From assembly GCA_946631935.1 (NCBI GenBank), contig CAMPAP010000115.1:1-16215 (forward strand): a DNA stretch of 16,215 nucleotides, in the 5' to 3' direction. Made by a program: the position numbers and the translations under genes. This stretch comes from an uncultured Lachnospiraceae bacterium. GTDB taxonomy: Bacteria; Bacillota; Clostridia; Lachnospirales; Lachnospiraceae. Each line of letters begins with the position of its first letter. Within the stretch, counting starts at the first letter, position 1. Below the pieces are notes generated by a model that was given only the letters and a program-made list of their open reading frames with translations, had not been told where the DNA came from and ran no database searches. This document shows, piece by piece, positions 1-6,294 of this stretch.

Positions 1-155
1 AGGTCGCACAGGTCACAGGTACCAACAAGGACGATTCCGGTCCCCGCGCACCCAAGACAAGGGCCGCACAGAAGGTTTACCCCAACGATCCCTGTCCCTG
101 CGGAAGCGGCAAGAAATACAAGGCCTGCCACGGAAGACCGGGGGTCAAGCTCTGA
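1..155 (+). CDS. secA: SecA, C-terminal fragment (preprotein translocase ATPase)
   Basis: Only the last 50 or so residues are present; the gene enters from the left edge (first full codon at base 3) and stops with TGA at 153-155. SecA is the ATPase that drives secretory preproteins through SecYEG at the membrane. The visible part is a Lys/Pro/Asp-rich linker followed by the SEC-C zinc motif CPCGSGKKYKACH (bases 93-131), in which three Cys and one His bind zinc in the tail that contacts SecB or ribosomes in other species. A few other proteins carry a SEC-C tail, but the long flexible linker and the position directly before prfB, a frequent order in Firmicutes, make SecA by far the likeliest. 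No terminator is seen in the 55 bases before prfB. Confidence 0.9.
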   Translation, partial: VAQVTGTNKDDSGPRAPKTRAAQKVYPNDPCPCGSGKKYKACHGRPGVKL

Positions 156-210
156 CGACTCATTTTTTGGAAATGTAATGTGCTTGAATTTTTCGGAAAG
201 TGAGTAAAAA

Positions 211-1350
211 ATGGTAGAACTTGATCAGATAAAAGCAGAAGTATTAACATACAAGGCCCCTCTTGCGGAGGTTAAAGATTCCCTCAGTCTTGAGGATAAG
301 GCCAAGAAGATAGAAGAGCTTGAAAGGGAGATGGAAGCTCCCGGATTCTGGGATGATCCCGACAGGGCAAACACCAAGATGAAAGAGCTCAAGAACATGA
401 AGGATACCAGGGATCTGATAAAGAGCCTTGAGACCGGTATCGATGATATCCTTACTCTTGTTGAGATGGGAAATGAGGAGGAGGATGAATCTCTCGTTCC
501 CGAAGCAAGAGAAGAGCTTGATAATTTTATTGAAAGATTCGAACAGCTCAGACTATCCACTCTTCTTTCAGGTGAGTATGATGACTCCGATGCCATCGTC
601 GAACTTAATGCGGGAGCGGGCGGTACCGAGAGCTGTGACTGGTGCGGAATGCTTTTCCGTATGTATTCCAAGTGGGCGGATAAAAAAGGCTTAAAGCTTG
701 AAGTCCTTGACCAGCTTGACGGAGATGAAGCAGGAATAAAGTCGGTTTCATTCCAGGTAAGCGGTGATAACGCTTACGGATATCTGAAGAGCGAAAAAGG
801 TGTCCACAGACTTGTCAGGATATCCCCTTTCAATGCACAGGCAAAACGTCAGACATCATTTGTAAGCTGCATGGTAATGCCTGTCATTCCTCAGAATAAC
901 GATATAGTTATCGAAGACAAGGATATCCGTATTGATACATACCGAAGCTCGGGTGCCGGCGGACAGCATATCAACAAGACTTCATCCGCTATCAGGATCA
1001 CCCATTTGCCTACGGGAATAGTCGTAACCTGTCAGAATGAGAGAAGCCAGTTCCAGAATAAGGATAAGGCTTTTGAAATGCTCCGTTCCAAGCTGTTTGA
1101 ACTCAGGATGGAAGAAGAGGAAGCAAAGAGTAAGGGTATTGCCGGGGAGATAAAGGATATTGCCTGGGGAAACCAGATAAGAAGCTATTTCCTTCAGCCC
1201 TATACCATGGTCACTGATAAGAGGACCGGATACAAGACATCTGACGCACTCGGTGTCCTTGACGGAAAACTCGACCAGTTCATAGTCAGCTATCTTAAGT
1301 GGAAGAGCACCGGCGGCGCAGAAGTCGGCGGAGATGATGAGGATATATGA
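211..1350 (+). CDS. prfB: Peptide chain release factor 2 (RF2), uninterrupted frame
   Basis: RF2 reads UGA and UAA stop codons in the ribosomal A site and triggers peptide release. The 379-residue protein has an N-terminal coiled-coil domain (about 1-110), the RF2-type SPF stop-recognition tripeptide at 205-207 and the catalytic GGQ at 250-252 within SGAGGQHINKT. Length is slightly above the usual 365 because of an acidic C-terminal tail (GGDDEDI). The ATG at 211 has only a weak upstream GTGAG. The gene is read in one frame: at the place where many bacteria use a +1 frameshift (CTT TGA), this copy has CTT GAG (289-294, Leu27-Glu28), so the classic autoregulation is absent. The stop overlaps the start of the next gene by 4 bases. 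Confidence 0.97.
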   Translation: MVELDQIKAEVLTYKAPLAEVKDSLSLEDKAKKIEELEREMEAPGFWDDPDRANTKMKELKNMKDTRDLIKSLETGIDDILTLVEMGNEEEDESLVPEAREELDNFIERFEQLRLSTLLSGEYDDSDAIVELNAGAGGTESCDWCGMLFRMYSKWADKKGLKLEVLDQLDGDEAGIKSVSFQVSGDNAYGYLKSEKGVHRLVRISPFNAQAKRQTSFVSCMVMPVIPQNNDIVIEDKDIRIDTYRSSGAGGQHINKTSSAIRITHLPTGIVVTCQNERSQFQNKDKAFEMLRSKLFELRMEEEEAKSKGIAGEIKDIAWGNQIRSYFLQPYTMVTDKRTGYKTSDALGVLDGKLDQFIVSYLKWKSTGGAEVGGDDEDI

Positions 1351-2459
1351 CAAAACTCTCTACAACAAAACTTGAGCCGGGAATGATCGTTGGAAGTGAT
1401 GTTCTCAATTATGATAACAAAACAGTTATCGCAAAGGGGACCAAGCTTTCACAGACACTGATCACAAGGCTTGAATTATACGGAATCCTCAGTATATATG
1501 TAGAGGATGTGCCTTCCGCTTCGGATGAAAAATCTTCGGATGCTTCTTCGGAAAAAGATCAGAATATGCCTCTTTCCGAGGAGGCGTCCTATCTTGAAAA
1601 GCTCAAAGAGAGCGAGCTTTTCAAAGAATTTAAAAATGATTACGAGGAAAGCAAGAAGTCGCTTGAGTTCCATGTAAGTGAGATGGTCAATAAAAATGTG
1701 GAAGTTGATCCTGTCATGCTCCTTGAAAGGCCTCTTGATATGATCTCCAAGGCGGGCTCGAGAGCCTCTGTCATTGATATGCTGCATGCCATGAGAGGTT
1801 TTGATGATTCGACATTTGCCCACTGTATGAATGTGGCCCTTCTCAACTACGTTGTAGCAGACTGGCTCAAGTGGAATAAATCCGATATGGAAATGGCCAT
1901 GATGTGCGGCATTTTATTTGATATCGGAAAACTCAAGGTTTCAAGAGAGATCCTCAATAAGAAAACACCCTTAAGTGAAACCGAGCTCAGGGAAGTCAAA
2001 AGACATGCGGAATACGGATACCAGATTCTTAAGGACAAGAATTTTCCCGACCATATAAAAAGTACTTCCATCATGCACCATGAACGATCTGACGGAAGCG
2101 GTTATCCCCTTAAGATAAAGGGTGACAAGATCGATCTTTTTGCCAGACTTACGGCTGTGACGGATGTGTATGATGCCATGACCAGTGCGAGGGTTTACAG
2201 AGCTCCGATCTGTCCTTTCAGAGTTGTTGAGATCTTCGAAAGCGAAGGCCTTGAAAAGTATGATCCGGATATCATCATGACGTTCCTTAAAAATGTCACA
2301 TATACATATATCCAGAATAAGTGCAGGCTTTCGGACGGCAGAGAGGCCACCATTATCATGCTCAATGCCGGCGAGTATTCAAGACCGGTGGTTAAATGCG
2401 GCAATACCTTTATCGATCTTGCCAAACATAAGGAACTGTCCATACAGGAACTTATCTGA
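1347..2459 (+). CDS. HD-GYP domain protein with degenerate HD motif
   Basis: HD-GYP proteins are cyclic-di-GMP phosphodiesterases or their non-catalytic relatives. The 370-residue protein has an N-terminal segment (about 1-55, beginning KLEPGMIVGSDV) like that in many HD-GYP proteins, a Ser/Glu/Lys-rich linker (57-80), and an HD-GYP domain (about 155-300). Conserved features visible are His159, Asp192, Lys195, His220, HHER 244-247, GYP 252-254 and Asp273 in TDVYDAMTS. The histidine of the HD pair is replaced: residues 191-195 read FDIGK instead of HDIGK, with codon TTT. That residue is a metal ligand in the family, so activity may be altered or lost and a binding or regulatory role is possible. 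No membrane segment is seen. Start ATG overlaps prfB (ATGA) and is preceded by GAGG 6 bases upstream, so translation is probably coupled. Confidence 0.9.
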   Translation: MTKLSTTKLEPGMIVGSDVLNYDNKTVIAKGTKLSQTLITRLELYGILSIYVEDVPSASDEKSSDASSEKDQNMPLSEEASYLEKLKESELFKEFKNDYEESKKSLEFHVSEMVNKNVEVDPVMLLERPLDMISKAGSRASVIDMLHAMRGFDDSTFAHCMNVALLNYVVADWLKWNKSDMEMAMMCGILFDIGKLKVSREILNKKTPLSETELREVKRHAEYGYQILKDKNFPDHIKSTSIMHHERSDGSGYPLKIKGDKIDLFARLTAVTDVYDAMTSARVYRAPICPFRVVEIFESEGLEKYDPDIIMTFLKNVTYTYIQNKCRLSDGREATIIMLNAGEYSRPVVKCGNTFIDLAKHKELSIQELI

Positions 2460-2485
2460 TACGGGAACTCATCTTAATACATAAC

Positions 2486-2518
2486 AAAAATGCATCCGTA
2501 ACTTCGGATGCATTTTTT
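2486..2518. terminator. Bidirectional intrinsic terminator between convergent genes
   Basis: A perfect 8-bp stem TGCATCCG (2491-2498) / CGGATGCA (2505-2512) with loop TAACTT is flanked by five A on the left and six T on the right, so it can end transcription from both sides. It lies 26 bases after the HD-GYP stop and its T-run overlaps the TAA stop of the minus-strand DUF975 gene. Confidence 0.9.
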
Positions 2519-3311
2519 ATACTCTTTCATCGATTTTCACATAATGATCGGGATTCATAAGATTCAGGAAAAACAGTGATCTGCTTTCTTCCACTAAGGG
2601 ATAGATCCATAAAAAACCGATGCCGAAGGAGAGGATGCCCAAAAGCGCCAGGGGTATGAATCTTAACTCAAGTGAGAGTAATCTTTTTTTGTGTCCGTGC
2701 ATTTTCTTTCTTGTTACATCCATTGTCTTGAGTGCCGAAAATCCGGGAAAATCAAGCATCATGTAGTATGAAAGCCCGAAGTTCAGGTGCATCCATACAG
2801 CGCATATTATGGCAAGGACTACAAATAAAACGGCAAGATACAAGCAGTTTTTTTCGGAAGTCCTGGTATAGAGTTCCACGAAGACGTTAAAGGGTATCGA
2901 GAGAACAAGGACCGGAGCATACAGAAGAAATGATATGGTAAATACTTTCCCCGGATCGTTTTTGAATCCGTAAAAAAGATCGCCGCTGAAAGGGATCTGT
3001 CCTGTTGCGATCTTCAGGAAAAACAGACACAGACCGCATGCGAACATATCGGTGAGAAGCGAAAAGAGCGCAGCGATAAGAGTTGTGATGATCACATAGC
3101 AGATATCCGCTTCGATGGTTTTGTTTATTGCCGAAAAAACGGGAAGCTTTGAAACGGAAGATGAGATGATCTCTCCGCTGAAAGTAATGAGATACACCCA
3201 TATGACATATGACAGGGATATCATCACACCGCCGGTAAATTTACCGGTCATAACACCGGTTGCCTGCATTTTAAGGTCTTTTGAGGAACGGTAATTATAC
3301 TGCTGTGTCAA
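2517..3311 (-). CDS. DUF975 family integral membrane protein
   Basis: The 264-residue protein is strongly hydrophobic, with membrane segments near 28-50, 70-100, 122-145, 157-185 and 215-240. The pattern matches the DUF975 family: a GQIPFSGDLFYGFKN-type loop (104-118), a cytoplasmic MDVTRKKMHGHKKRLL segment (197-212), then GILSFGIGFLWIYPL (225-239) and a final helix ending in ESRSLFF. The molecular function of the family is unknown. The start is TTG at 3311: a GGAAGG site lies 8 bases upstream, and the nearby ATG is in the frame of the preceding gene. The 5' end overlaps that gene by 17 bases, which indicates translational coupling. It is the last gene of a three-gene minus-strand set and ends at the shared terminator. 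Confidence 0.85.
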   Translation of the reverse strand: MTQQYNYRSSKDLKMQATGVMTGKFTGGVMISLSYVIWVYLITFSGEIISSSVSKLPVFSAINKTIEADICYVIITTLIAALFSLLTDMFACGLCLFFLKIATGQIPFSGDLFYGFKNDPGKVFTISFLLYAPVLVLSIPFNVFVELYTRTSEKNCLYLAVLFVVLAIICAVWMHLNFGLSYYMMLDFPGFSALKTMDVTRKKMHGHKKRLLSLELRFIPLALLGILSFGIGFLWIYPLVEESRSLFFLNLMNPDHYVKIDERV

Positions 3312-3786
3312 AATTCATTCCTTCCGTTGCCTGTCTGTCCGCACTTTTTCTGTTTTTCTGGTACGGATTTTCTTCATTGGGATAGGCAATACGTGTTTTT
3401 GTGGTTCCTCCCGAAATGTAGGTCCTGCCGCACTCGGGACATATGGCGGTATGTATTGATACTGATGCCTGTAGAACCTTGCCTCCTTTTTCGGAGGCTT
3501 TTTTAAATGCATTTGAAACATGCTCCTGCTCGTGGGCACGGACTCTGGATCCGGCAGAGGTGGGAGATATATGCTGGGCTGACTTAAAAGAAACGTTCTC
3601 GTCGGACCCGTCCTGGTATTTTCTCTCTTTGCATGTCTGGCATTCGGCTTTGTTGACACGGCCGGGTTTGCCTGCTTTTATGGCTGATTCTTCTGCGGGA
3701 GTTACAGTAGGGCCTGCTATGCGCCTGACCATGGTATCGCTGTAACCGGGTATGCTGTTTGAAATGGAACCGATCTGCAGGCTCAT
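3295..3786 (-). CDS. Uncharacterised HExxH protein with two Cys pairs (SprA-like)
   Basis: The function is not known. The 163-residue protein has no signal peptide or membrane segment. It carries CxxC pairs at Cys49/52 and Cys116/119 (CPECG), a conserved-looking KYQDGSDE segment (56-63), and HEQEH at 85-89 inside a helix-like VRAHEQEHVSNAFKKA. HExxH is the zinc-binding signature of many metalloproteases; the local sequence resembles the RAHE-x-x-H core of the SprA-related family (Pfam PF12118) and Clostridia homologues that I recall only as hypothetical proteins. The four Cys could form a structural zinc site. Start ATG has AAGGAG 8 bases upstream. It lies 15 bases after the gene at 4146-3802 and overlaps the DUF975 gene. 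Protease activity is inference from the motif alone. Confidence 0.8.
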   Translation of the reverse strand: MSLQIGSISNSIPGYSDTMVRRIAGPTVTPAEESAIKAGKPGRVNKAECQTCKERKYQDGSDENVSFKSAQHISPTSAGSRVRAHEQEHVSNAFKKASEKGGKVLQASVSIHTAICPECGRTYISGGTTKTRIAYPNEENPYQKNRKSADRQATEGMNFDTAV

Positions 3787-3801
3787 AACCTTACTCCTTT
3801 C

Positions 3802-4146
3802 TCAGAATCCGTTCATATATCTGTAGAAATCCGGGTATAATTCATTTATCTGTTCCCAGACCGTGGGATCATATAAGATCCGGTATACGGCAAAGGCTGT
3901 AAGTGCACTGCCGAGAACGATACCGGTAGCTGACAGTACCACTCCCGTAAGTGCTGATGAGGAGAATCCTGTGCCGTTTTTCCTGCTGAGGATTGCAAAA
4001 AGCAGACCCAGCGCCCCGAAGGGGATCGACAGGATGCCCGTGCAGAGAAGAACCGTCGAGAGTATGCCCATGATCAAAGCAGCATTTCCAAAGGAATTCC
4101 TGGCTTTGTCCGGATTATATGCATTGTATTCGGGACTGTTCTCCAC
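3802..4146 (-). CDS. Small two-helix membrane protein (DUF4190-like)
   Basis: The 114-residue protein has a short polar N-terminus rich in Asn, Tyr and Pro and two long hydrophobic stretches (about 22-53 and 64-90) separated by SRKNGTGFSSS. The pattern of alternating Gly, Ile and Leu (ALIMGILSTVLL, FGALGLLFAILSRKNG) is that of DUF4190-type proteins, which have no assigned function. The C-terminal 25 residues are polar and Tyr-rich. The start is GTG, chosen because GGAG lies 8 bases upstream and no in-frame ATG precedes the first helix. It is the first gene of the minus-strand set, 27 bases downstream of the predicted transcription start, followed after 15 bases by the HEQEH gene. Confidence 0.75.
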   Translation of the reverse strand: MENSPEYNAYNPDKARNSFGNAALIMGILSTVLLCTGILSIPFGALGLLFAILSRKNGTGFSSSALTGVVLSATGIVLGSALTAFAVYRILYDPTVWEQINELYPDFYRYMNGF

Positions 4147-4179
4147 TTATCTTACTCCGATTTATGTATACCTGATACA

Positions 4180-4208
4180 AATTTATCATTAATTAAGCCC
4201 TATTGCAA
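4180..4208 (-). promoter_or_regulatory. Candidate sigma-A promoter for the minus-strand gene set
   Basis: Read on the minus strand: TTGCAA (4208-4203), a 17-base spacer, then TAAATT (4185-4180), giving a start near 4173 and a leader of about 27 bases to the GTG at 4146. The hexamers match the consensus at 4 of 6 positions each. An alternative -10 is TATACA at 4170-4165, but it has no good -35. Confidence 0.4.
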
Positions 4209-4231
4209 TAATTGAGTGGTTATATTAAAAT
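4203..4231 (+). promoter_or_regulatory. Candidate sigma-A promoter for ribU
   Basis: TTGCAA (4203-4208), 17-base spacer, TAAAAT (4226-4231; 5 of 6 consensus positions), giving a start near 4238. The -35 hexamer is self-complementary and is the same six bases used by the divergent promoter candidate; it sits in a 10-bp perfect palindrome TATTGCAATA (4201-4210). Confidence 0.5.
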
Positions 4232-4238
4232 GACAAAG

Positions 4239-4270
4239 TCGTTGGGTGATCGTAATCGGTCATCTGACGG
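4239..4270 (+). promoter_or_regulatory. Long 5' leader hairpin upstream of the riboswitch
   Basis: Bases 4239-4252 pair without interruption with 4257-4270 around a TAAT loop (14 bp). Five of the pairs are G-U, so the fold is stable as RNA from this strand only. It would lie at the very 5' end of the ribU transcript. No T-run follows, so it is not an intrinsic terminator; it could protect the 5' end or interact with the downstream leader. Confidence 0.45.
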
Positions 4271-4275
4271 AGCAA

Positions 4276-4341
4276 ATGAAAACACAGCTGTTGCTTTTGC
4301 GTAAGGTCAAAGAGCGATCGCCCGGGTTTATCATTTACTAA
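4276..4341 (+). CDS. Possible 21-residue leader peptide ending at the riboswitch
   Basis: An ATG at 4276 opens a 21-codon frame (MKTQLLLLRK, then VKERSPGFIIY) whose TAA stop (4339-4341) ends exactly one base before the first helix of the FMN aptamer. A GGAG lies only 3 bases upstream, which is short, and partly falls in the leader hairpin. An ORF this short is expected by chance; the only suggestive point is the exact junction, since a ribosome stopping there would cover the 5' strand of the aptamer helix. I do not recognise the peptide. Confidence 0.2.
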   Translation: MKTQLLLLRKVKERSPGFIIY

Positions 4342-4460
4342 TCTTCAGGGTCAGGTGAAATTCCTTACTGGCGGTACAGTCCGCGAACCCGTTTAAATCA
4401 GTGAATGGGCCGAACCGGTGAAACTCCGGTACCAACGGTATAGTCCGGATGAAAGAAGGA
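4341..4460 (+). promoter_or_regulatory. FMN riboswitch (RFN element)
   Basis: The conserved blocks of the FMN aptamer are present in order: ATCTTCAGGG, GGTGAAATTCC, GGCGGTACAGTCCGCGA, the ACCGGTGAAACTCCGGT hairpin, and CAACGGTATAGTCCGGATG, followed by GAAGGA. The closing helix P1 pairs TCTTC (4342-4346) with GAAGG (4455-4459). GAAGG overlaps the ribU Shine-Dalgarno AAGGAGG (4456-4462), and only 12 bases separate the element from the ATG, so there is no room for a terminator. The expected mode is translational: FMN binding stabilises P1 and hides the ribosome binding site, shutting off riboflavin uptake when FMN is plentiful. Confidence 0.95.
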
Positions 4461-4471
4461 GGTAATTTAAT

Positions 4472-5230
4472 ATGAGTAATCTTGTGTCACAGGTTGTTTC
4501 GAACGCCCTTTATGTGGTAAGCTTTCTGCTTATCATTGCGGGGCTTTTTGTTTTGTCCGTGCTGGTTGAGAAAATACTCGACCGGAAGAATCACAGCACT
4601 GATAAAACATCCCCGGCAAGAAGAGCTGCCTTTGTGGGCCTTCTGTCGGCGCTTTCCGCAGTTCTCATGCTTTTTGAGATTCCCATGCCCTTTGCTCCGT
4701 TTTTTTATAAACTCGATCTTTCGGAGCTTCCCGCTCTCATCGGAGCATTTGCATTCGGCCCCGCTGCCGGAGTCCTTATAGAGTTCATGAAGATCGTGCT
4801 TAAGCTTTTTATGAAATCAACATCCACCGCATTTGTCGGGGAGCTGGCTAATTTTGCTGTAGGATCATCTTTTATCATCCCTGCGGCGTCCGTATATTAT
4901 GCAAAAAAAACCAAGAAGAACGCTGCTGTTGCATGCATCATCGGAACTGTCTGCATCACACTTTTCGGAACGTTTTTCAATGCCGTATATCTGCTTCCCG
5001 CTTTTTCAAAGCTTTTCGGAATGCCCTTAGAGGCAATACTTGCCATGGGTGCGGAAGTAAACCCTCTTGCGGGGGATAATATCATGACTTTTGTCATAGC
5101 ATGCGTTGCCCCTCTTAACCTGATCAAGGGAGCGGTCAATTCGTGCCTGACACTTCTTGTATATAAGAAGATCTCGCCTGTATTAAAAGGCGCGGGAATT
5201 CATTTGGAGACAGATAAAAAAACGGCTTAA
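4472..5230 (+). CDS. ribU: Riboflavin ECF transporter substrate-binding component RibU
   Basis: RibU is the membrane S-component that binds riboflavin and works with the shared energy-coupling module (EcfA, EcfA', EcfT, not encoded here). The S-component core (about 50-235) starts AAFVGLLSALSAVLMLFEIPMP, followed by the family hallmark LDLSELPALIGAFAFGPAAGVLIEFMKIVLKL (80-111) and later GELANFAVGS. At 252 residues it is longer than the usual 190-210 because of an additional hydrophobic segment at about 12-34 plus a charged linker (EKILDRKNHSTDK). The FMN riboswitch immediately upstream supports riboflavin as substrate over other vitamins. AAGGAGG with a 9-base spacer makes the ATG at 4472 secure. 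It is monocistronic: a strong terminator follows 34 bases later. Confidence 0.95.
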   Translation: MSNLVSQVVSNALYVVSFLLIIAGLFVLSVLVEKILDRKNHSTDKTSPARRAAFVGLLSALSAVLMLFEIPMPFAPFFYKLDLSELPALIGAFAFGPAAGVLIEFMKIVLKLFMKSTSTAFVGELANFAVGSSFIIPAASVYYAKKTKKNAAVACIIGTVCITLFGTFFNAVYLLPAFSKLFGMPLEAILAMGAEVNPLAGDNIMTFVIACVAPLNLIKGAVNSCLTLLVYKKISPVLKGAGIHLETDKKTA

Positions 5231-5263
5231 AAGCGCGGTAAAATAAACCTTGAAGATAAAACG

Positions 5264-5302
5264 GCAATGTGCGGAGGAAGGCTCCGCACATTGCTTTTTT
5301 TT
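5264..5302 (+). terminator. Intrinsic terminator after ribU
   Basis: A 13-bp perfect stem GCAATGTGCGGAG (5264-5276) / CTCCGCACATTGC (5282-5294) with loop GAAGG is followed by eight T (5295-5302). An outer complementary pair AACGGC / GCCGTT flanks it, making a nested inverted repeat. Confidence 0.95.
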
Positions 5303-5319
5303 GCCGTTTAAGATAGAAT
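5291..5319 (+). promoter_or_regulatory. Candidate promoter for the ycxB-tsa run
   Basis: TTGCTT (5291-5296), 17-base spacer, TAGAAT (5314-5319; 5 of 6 consensus positions), start near 5326. The -35 overlaps the 3' arm and T-run of the ribU terminator. It is the only promoter-like site I find before the long plus-strand run. Confidence 0.4.
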
Positions 5320-5388
5320 AAAGTGATATTGTGTGCTAATTGTGCCCATATGTTTTTTCCACAATTTAAGGGAGTTTTTATAAGAAAA

Positions 5389-5865
5389 ATGATCGAGTTT
5401 GATGTAAAGATCTCATCCGGTGATCTGTATGACTACAATCTGAAATACACATACGGAAGATTTATAAATATTTTTGCCGAGATAGTGGGTCTTCTTGCGG
5501 TGGTTTATGGTATTTATTCTGCAAATTACCCCCTTGCGGTCATCGGCTTTTTCGTGGTCATTTACCTTCCGGTGACGCTGTGGATAAGAAGTTCCCAGAC
5601 GGCAATCCTGACACCTGCCTTTAAGGAACCTCTTCACTACGTACTTTCCGACGAGGGGATCACGGTTTCGCAGAAGGAGTCTTCAGAGACCGTTGAATGG
5701 GATAAATGTCTTAAAGCGGTATCCACCTCAAGGAGCATCCTTGTTTTTACTTCGAAGACAAGCGCCAGCATTTTTCCCAGAAAACAGCTGGGAGATAAGA
5801 CCGTACCTCTCATTCAGTGTATCTCAAGGAATATGCCTGCAGACAGGGTGAATATAAAATGCTGA
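5389..5865 (+). CDS. YcxB-like membrane protein
   Basis: The 158-residue protein begins MIEFDVKISSGDLYDYNLKY, has two membrane segments (about 27-45 and 48-66), and then a soluble C-terminal domain with the YcxB-like (PF14317-type) pattern NPAFK/TPAFKEPLHYVLSDEGITVS, a conserved Trp in VEWDKCLKA, and an aromatic/Pro segment SASIFPRKQLGD. The function of the family is unknown. I start at the ATG at 5389 because family members begin just before this motif; a GTG at 5323 would add 22 residues unlike the family. GGGAG lies 14 bases upstream, a longer spacing than usual. The stop overlaps the tsaE start by 7 bases. Confidence 0.8.
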   Translation: MIEFDVKISSGDLYDYNLKYTYGRFINIFAEIVGLLAVVYGIYSANYPLAVIGFFVVIYLPVTLWIRSSQTAILTPAFKEPLHYVLSDEGITVSQKESSETVEWDKCLKAVSTSRSILVFTSKTSASIFPRKQLGDKTVPLIQCISRNMPADRVNIKC

Positions 5866-6293
5866 CGGATGTATTTGAGTCTTTTTCCGAAAGTGAGACA
5901 TATCAATTCGGGAAAAAGATAGCGGAAGAAAATGAAGGTTCCGGAGTATTTGTGCTTGAGGGAGATCTTGGTGCAGGTAAAACTGTTTTTGCCAAGGGCT
6001 TTGCATCGGGGCTTGGGATAACGGAAACCGTCACCAGTCCGACTTTTACAATAATGCAGGTTTACGAGGGCAAGGGCCGGACTTTGTACCATTATGATGC
6101 ATACAGGATAGAAGATCCCACTGAACTGGAGGAGATCGGCTATACCGATTATTTTTACGGAGACGGGGTCTGCCTGATAGAGTGGGCGGGTAATATCGCC
6201 TCTTATCTTCCGGAGCACTATACCTGTATATCCATCGAAAGAGAAGAAGATAAGGGTTTTGATTACCGTAAGATAACTGTTAAGAAGATTTGA
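5859..6293 (+). CDS. tsaE: tRNA t6A biosynthesis ATPase TsaE
   Basis: TsaE is the small ATPase that works with TsaB and TsaD to transfer threonylcarbamoyl onto A37 of ANN-decoding tRNAs. The 144-residue protein has the Walker A motif GDLGAGKT (35-42), the TSPTF motif (59-63), YHYDAYR with Asp80, and the IEW motif (107-109), all in family order and at usual length. The ATG at 5859 has AGGGTG 8 bases upstream and overlaps the previous stop by 7 bases. tsaB starts one base after its stop. The adjacent tsaB and the nearby tsaD support the assignment. Confidence 0.95.
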   Translation: MLTDVFESFSESETYQFGKKIAEENEGSGVFVLEGDLGAGKTVFAKGFASGLGITETVTSPTFTIMQVYEGKGRTLYHYDAYRIEDPTELEEIGYTDYFYGDGVCLIEWAGNIASYLPEHYTCISIEREEDKGFDYRKITVKKI

Positions 6294-6294
6294 T

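Noticed and set aside
5323..5388. An upstream GTG start for the YcxB-like gene (22 more residues)
   Set aside because: The added residues have no family similarity, and the predicted -10 and start of transcription fall at about 5314-5326.
5817..5858. An upstream GTG start for tsaE
   Set aside because: It lies within the previous gene and lacks a ribosome binding site; the ATG at 5859 has AGGGTG and matches the family N-terminus.
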